64,000 nt of DNA, taken from Natrinema salifodinae. GTDB taxonomy: Archaea > Halobacteriota > Halobacteria > Halobacteriales > Natrialbaceae. Shown here in pieces: positions 60,123-64,000 of this stretch. The translations under genes were made by a program, and so were the position numbers. Below the pieces are notes generated by a model. That model ran no database searches. It was not told the DNA's origin and saw only the letters and a list, made by a program, of their open reading frames with translations. The stretch is taken from the NCBI RefSeq assembly GCF_900110455.1, contig NZ_FOIS01000003.1, positions 1 through 64,000 on the forward strand, in the 5' to 3' direction. The first letter of the stretch is position 1, and each line of letters opens with the position of its first letter.

Positions 60123-62903
60123 ATGGACGGGAACGAGTCCCTCGAGTTGCCGATCGCGGACGGGTCCCTGCCGTTCGATCCGACCGCCGCGACGATCGAG
60201 GACGGCGACGCGTTCGAACTCCTCGAGCCCGCGGTTCAGGAGTGGTGGCTCGAGGAGTTCGGCGAGTTCGTTCCCGAGAACGGCGGCTTCTTTACGCCGC
60301 CGCAACGAGGCGCGATTCCGAAGATCCACGAGGGGACGAACACGCTGATCTGCGCCCCGACGGGGTCGGGAAAGACGCTCGCGAGCTTCACGTCGATCAT
60401 CGACGAACTCTACAAGCGCGACCGCGAGTCCGAAGACGGGCTCGAGAACTCCGTCTACTGCCTCTACGTCTCGCCGCTCAAATCCCTCGCCAACGACATC
60501 CACCGCAACCTCGAGGTTCCTCTCGACGGCATCGAAGAGATCGTCGGCCGGCGCGACGGCGACGAGACGATGGGCGAGATCCGCCACGCCATCCGCCACG
60601 GCGACACCGCCTCCAGCGAGCGCCAGGCGATGCTCGAGGAGACGCCTCACATCCTCAATACGACCCCCGAGACGCTCGCGATTCTGTTGAATTCGCCGAA
60701 GTTCCGCGAGAAGCTCCGGACCGTCGAGTACGTCATCGTCGACGAGATTCACTCGCTGGCGGCGGGCAAGCGCGGAACCCACCTCTCGGTCAGCCTCGAG
60801 CGGCTCGAGGCGATGGCCGACGGCGAACTCACGAGAATCGGCTGCTCGGCGACGATCGATCCGTTGTCCCGCGTCGCGGAGTTTCTCGTCGGGTGCGAGG
60901 TGCCTGGCGGTTCGCCTCGAGAGTACGAGATCGTCGATGCCCGCTTCGCCCGGGAGTTCGATCTCGAACTCGAATGTCCCACCGACGACCTGATCAACAC
61001 GTCCCGCGACGTCGTTCAGGACCGGTTCTACCGGATGCTTCACGAGCACATCCAGGAGCACACGAACACGCTGGTCTTTACCAACACGCGGTCGGGCGCC
61101 GAGCGGGTCCTCCACAACCTCCGGGAACGCTTCGACGCCTACGACGAGGCCAACTCGGGCTGTCATCACGGGAGCCTCTCGAAGGACGTCCGTCAGGACA
61201 TCGAGGGCCGACTGAAGGACGGCGACCTCGACGTCGTCACCTCCTCGACGAGCCTCGAACTCGGGATCGACATGCCCCACGTCGACCTGGTCGTTCAGGT
61301 CGGCTCGCCGAAGTCCGTCGCGGCCCTGCTCCAGCGGGTCGGGCGGGCGGGCCACCGCGTCGGCCAGACCGTCACGGGCCGAGTGATCGCGCTCGACCGC
61401 GACGAACTGATCGAGTGCGCCGTGATGCTCAAGACCGCCGCGGAGGGGTTCGTCGACTCGGTGTCGATCCCCGAGAACGCCCAGGACGTCGCCGCCCAGC
61501 ACGTCTACGGGATGGCGATCGCCGAGATCAGACCCGAGTCCGAAGTGAAAGCGATCCTCCGGCGGGCCTATCCCTACCGCGACTACTCCGAAGCGGAGTA
61601 CGAGTCGCTCATGCGGTATCTCACCGCCGAGTACGCCGGCCTCGAGGATAAGAACGTCTACGCGAAGGTCTGGTGCGACGAGAACGATCCGCCCAGCGGC
61701 CAGCACCACCACGAGGAGTATCCGGTTGGTAAGCCGTTGGTCGGCAAGCGCGGCCGGCTCGCGCGGGTCATCTACATGACCAACATCGGGACGATCCCCG
61801 ATTCGTTCACCTGTGACGTTTCCACGCGCGCGAGCGACGAGTGGGTCGGCCAATTGGACGAGTCGTACCTCGATACCTTAGAGAAGGGTGACGTCTTCGT
61901 CCTCGGCGGCGACCGCTTCGAGTACCGCTACCGGCGCGGCTCGAAGGTCTACGTCGACCGCACGAGCGCCAGGCCGACCGTCCCCTCGTGGTACTCCGAG
62001 CGGCTCCCGCTGTCGTACGATCTGGGACGGGAGATCCTCGACTTTCAGGGCGAACTCGTCGAGCGCTACGAGGACGGCGGCCCGCCGCGGGTCCGCGCCT
62101 GGCTGCGGCAGTTCCCGCTGGACGACGACAGCGTCCGCGCCATCGCCCGGCTGTTCGATCACCAGTGTCGCTACGCCGGGACGGAGAGCGTGAGCGCGCC
62201 CGATCGCCTGGCGATCGAGGTCGTCCGGGACCGCGAGGAGTACGAGCGCCACTACTACGTTCACTCGAACTACGGCCGGAAGTTCAACGACGGGCTCTCC
62301 CGGCTGCTCGCCTATCGCTGCGCGCAAGCGGCAACGGCGAACGTCCGGATCGCGGTCGCTGACAACGGCTTCGTCCTCTCGATGCCCCTGAACCGGAAGG
62401 TCGACATCGAGGGGATCGTCGACGACCTCGAGCCGGACCAGGTCCGCGCGGACCTCCGGGCGGCCCTCTCGGGGACCGACCTGCTCCAGCGGTACTTCCG
62501 GATCAACGCGACCAGGTCGCTGATGATCCTCAAGCGCTACAAGGGCTACGAGAAGTCCGCCAGCGAGCAGCAGGTCTCCAGCGAGATGTTGCTCGGCTTC
62601 GCCGAGGACCTAGAAGAGTTCGCGGTGATCGAGGAGACCTACCGCGAGATCTTAGAGGACAAGCTGAACGTCGACGAGATCGAGGACGTCGTCGGCGCGA
62701 TCGAATCGGGCGACGTGGAAGTCTCCCGACAGCTTCTCGATTCGCCGACGCCGCGGGCGTTCGGCCTGGCGACCCTGTCGGCCAGCGACGTGGTGTTGGC
62801 CGAAGACGAGAGCGCTGCACTCCAGTCGTTCCACGAGCACGTTTTAGAAGAGATCGGCGACGAGTCGTTGGCGGGCCTTGCAGCAGGGTCAGACGACGAA
62901 TAG
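60123..62903 (+). CDS. lhr: Lhr-type ATP-dependent helicase
   Basis: The 926-residue protein has the superfamily 2 motifs: ICAPTGSGKTLASFTS (motif I), SPLKSLANDIHRNL (Ia), ILNTTPETLAILL, VDEIHSLAAGKRGTHLS (II, DEIH), GCSATI (III), TNTRSGAERVLHNL (IV), SSTSLELGIDMPHVD (V) and QRVGRAGHR (VI). The C-terminal 500 residues are the Lhr-core extension with winged-helix and DUF1998-like parts. It unwinds DNA and RNA-DNA hybrids in repair. Confidence 0.95.
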   Translation: MDGNESLELPIADGSLPFDPTAATIEDGDAFELLEPAVQEWWLEEFGEFVPENGGFFTPPQRGAIPKIHEGTNTLICAPTGSGKTLASFTSIIDELYKRDRESEDGLENSVYCLYVSPLKSLANDIHRNLEVPLDGIEEIVGRRDGDETMGEIRHAIRHGDTASSERQAMLEETPHILNTTPETLAILLNSPKFREKLRTVEYVIVDEIHSLAAGKRGTHLSVSLERLEAMADGELTRIGCSATIDPLSRVAEFLVGCEVPGGSPREYEIVDARFAREFDLELECPTDDLINTSRDVVQDRFYRMLHEHIQEHTNTLVFTNTRSGAERVLHNLRERFDAYDEANSGCHHGSLSKDVRQDIEGRLKDGDLDVVTSSTSLELGIDMPHVDLVVQVGSPKSVAALLQRVGRAGHRVGQTVTGRVIALDRDELIECAVMLKTAAEGFVDSVSIPENAQDVAAQHVYGMAIAEIRPESEVKAILRRAYPYRDYSEAEYESLMRYLTAEYAGLEDKNVYAKVWCDENDPPSGQHHHEEYPVGKPLVGKRGRLARVIYMTNIGTIPDSFTCDVSTRASDEWVGQLDESYLDTLEKGDVFVLGGDRFEYRYRRGSKVYVDRTSARPTVPSWYSERLPLSYDLGREILDFQGELVERYEDGGPPRVRAWLRQFPLDDDSVRAIARLFDHQCRYAGTESVSAPDRLAIEVVRDREEYERHYYVHSNYGRKFNDGLSRLLAYRCAQAATANVRIAVADNGFVLSMPLNRKVDIEGIVDDLEPDQVRADLRAALSGTDLLQRYFRINATRSLMILKRYKGYEKSASEQQVSSEMLLGFAEDLEEFAVIEETYREILEDKLNVDEIEDVVGAIESGDVEVSRQLLDSPTPRAFGLATLSASDVVLAEDESAALQSFHEHVLEEIGDESLAGLAAGSDDE

Positions 62904-63005
62904 CGACCGGACGCCGACGCGATCTCTCCCGATCCGTCGGAACCGATGGTTAACATCGGTAGCGTTCTCCCAAACTGACTTTGTGTTGGAAACTGAACGG
63001 ACGGT

Positions 63006-63125
63006 ATGTTACCGATGCGAGTGCGCTACTTCAGTTCGCAAGAGTACGACGACCGACCAGGCGAAGCCGCGCGCCGGCGACCGGCTGGCGTCGGCGCGGT
63101 TCCGACTTCGGCGGAGGGGATCTAG
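63006..63125 (+). CDS. Possible 39-codon micro-ORF upstream of the hydrolase
   Basis: The frame starts MLPMRVRYFSSQEYDDRPGE and ends at the base before the hydrolase ATG. It may be a leader peptide or random. No ribosome-binding site or family match is seen, and Arg/Ala-rich composition is that of the shadow frames. Confidence 0.15.
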   Translation: MLPMRVRYFSSQEYDDRPGEAARRRPAGVGAVPTSAEGI

Positions 63126-64000
63126 ATGGTCGATCACGAGACCTGGAGCGACCGGCAGTCGACGACGACGGTCACGGTCGACGGGCACGACCTCGCGGTC
63201 GCCTACCGCGAGGCCGGTCCCGACGAGCGTGACGGGGTCGACGAGAGCGATGGGGGCGACGAGTCGGACGACCCGCCGGTCGTCTTCCTCCACGGTATCC
63301 CGACCTGGTCGTTCCTCTGGCGAGACATCGTCCCGACAGTCGCCGAGGATCGACGGACGATCGCACCGGACCTGGTCGGCTACGGTAACTCGGCGATGCG
63401 CGACGGCTTCGACCGGTCGATCCGCGCCCAGGAGATCGTGCTCGAGGAGCTACTCGACGAGCTCGGGATCGATCGGGTCGCGCTCGTCGCCCATGACATC
63501 GGCGGCGGCGTTGCCCTGCGCTTTGCGGCGCACAACCCCGACGTCGTCGACCAGTTGGTGCTGTCGAACGCGATCTGTTACGACTCCTGGCCCGTCGAGT
63601 TCGTCTCGGATCTGGGGTTGCCCTCGACCGCCGACCTCGATCGCGACGACCTCGAAGACCGACTTGAAGCGGCGTTCGTCAAGGGGGCCTACGGCGAGGC
63701 CGACCCCGAGTTCGTCGCGGGGATGAAAGCCCCGTGGCTGAGCGACGAGGGACAACTCTCGCTGGTCCGTGACGCCGTCGCCACGAACACGAACCACACG
63801 ACCGAGATCGACTACGGCTCGATCAGCGCCGAAACGCTGCTCCTCTGGGGGACGGACGACGTCATGCAGCCGTACGAGTACGCCGAACGCCTGGCTGACG
63901 ATATCCCCGCGGCCGAACTCGCGCCGCTTTCGGACGCCTACCACTGGGTGCCCGAGGACCGGTCGGACGCCTACGCGAAGCGGCTTCGCGAGTTTTTAGC
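63126..64000 (+). CDS. Alpha/beta hydrolase with Asp nucleophile, haloalkane-dehalogenase/epoxide-hydrolase-like (3' truncated by window)
   Basis: The 291 codons visible are open to the window edge. The oxyanion segment is LHGIPTWSFLWRD (residues about 55-67), the nucleophile elbow is VAHDIGGG with Asp124 instead of Ser, the acid is probably D in LLWGTDDVMQP, and the catalytic His is in SDAYHWVPED. Asp nucleophiles mark haloalkane dehalogenases, fluoroacetate dehalogenases and epoxide hydrolases. An acidic insert (residues about 33-49) is haloarchaeal. The last few residues lie beyond the window. Confidence 0.85.
   Translation, partial: MVDHETWSDRQSTTTVTVDGHDLAVAYREAGPDERDGVDESDGGDESDDPPVVFLHGIPTWSFLWRDIVPTVAEDRRTIAPDLVGYGNSAMRDGFDRSIRAQEIVLEELLDELGIDRVALVAHDIGGGVALRFAAHNPDVVDQLVLSNAICYDSWPVEFVSDLGLPSTADLDRDDLEDRLEAAFVKGAYGEADPEFVAGMKAPWLSDEGQLSLVRDAVATNTNHTTEIDYGSISAETLLLWGTDDVMQPYEYAERLADDIPAAELAPLSDAYHWVPEDRSDAYAKRLREFL

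Noticed and set aside
58650-61853. A 1067-codon minus-strand frame running through the metalloprotease and the Lhr helicase region
   Set aside because: Only the part up to 59936 encodes the protease. The remainder is antisense to Lhr and has no recognisable domain; long antisense frames arise from the high GC and third-position bias of haloarchaeal genes.

Overview
This window is chromosomal DNA of an extremely halophilic archaeon (class Halobacteria). The evidence is high GC content, very acidic predicted proteins, the archaeal order of the ribosomal superoperon, archaeal-only ribosomal proteins (eS4, eL19, eL32), TATA boxes about 25-30 nt upstream of leaderless starts, Asp/Glu-rich linkers, a haloarchaeal lipobox after an Arg-Arg motif, and a fused CoxA-CoxC oxidase. 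The genus cannot be fixed by reading alone.

Layout. 25-95: tRNA-Gly on the minus strand. 400-14947: one long plus-strand operon (SPOUT methyltransferase, L3-L4-L23-L2-S19-L22-S3-L29-Rnp1-S17-L14-L24-S4e-L5-S14-S8-L6-L32e-L19e-L18-S5-L30-L15-SecY), closed by a perfect palindrome and a T-rich tract. 14.9-16.4 kb: a lower-GC stretch with small orphan genes. 16.4-18.3 kb: a tandem DUF302 protein, a DUF4383-like membrane protein and a small conserved haloarchaeal protein. 18.3-36.3 kb: a [NiFe]-hydrogenase region. It holds the small subunit, an unrecognised 98-residue protein, the large subunit, a divergent protease-like protein, a canonical maturation protease, a Cys/His-rich winged-helix-like protein, a CooC-like nickel ATPase, hypCDE and hypF, with regulators and uncharacterised genes between them. 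36.4-46.2 kb: small membrane proteins, a frameshifted trmO, an HxlR regulator, an ABC importer split over both strands, a cation/proton antiporter, a sugar isomerase-like protein and a cysteine-poor uracil-DNA glycosylase. 46.4-52.4 kb: the haem-copper oxidase genes (subunit IV-like, CoxAC fusion, CoxB). 53.2-58.5 kb: adk, a pilin-like secreted protein, an EMC3/DUF106 insertase, cmk, cbf5/truB and tRNA-Pro. 58.6-64 kb: a secreted metalloprotease with TSP3-type calcium repeats, an Lhr helicase and an Asp-nucleophile alpha/beta hydrolase that runs off the end.

The most interesting region is the hydrogenase locus. Both structural subunits resemble, from memory of family sequences, the actinobacterial high-affinity (group 1h) and Huc lineage. 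The small subunit carries 12 cluster ligands for three [4Fe-4S] clusters, no Tat signal and no membrane anchor. Between the two subunit genes is a small acidic protein whose N-terminal peptide (NLPIEFDDDGNP) is repeated at the start of the large subunit, with 34 of 36 bases identical. HypC, D, E and F are present, but HypA and HypB are not in the window. A CooC-type ATPase with the metal-binding CxC motif is a candidate for nickel delivery. A cytochrome oxidase lies about 25 kb away, so aerobic H2 oxidation is a reasonable hypothesis, not a demonstrated one.

Other notable signals are palindromic cassettes inserted in frame in rnp1 and in the Cys/His-rich gene, and a CTTCGG-4nt-CCGAAG palindrome that occurs both at the hydrogenase promoter and in the leader of a membrane-protein gene. 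All functional calls rest on reading translated sequence and remembered family motifs; no search was run.
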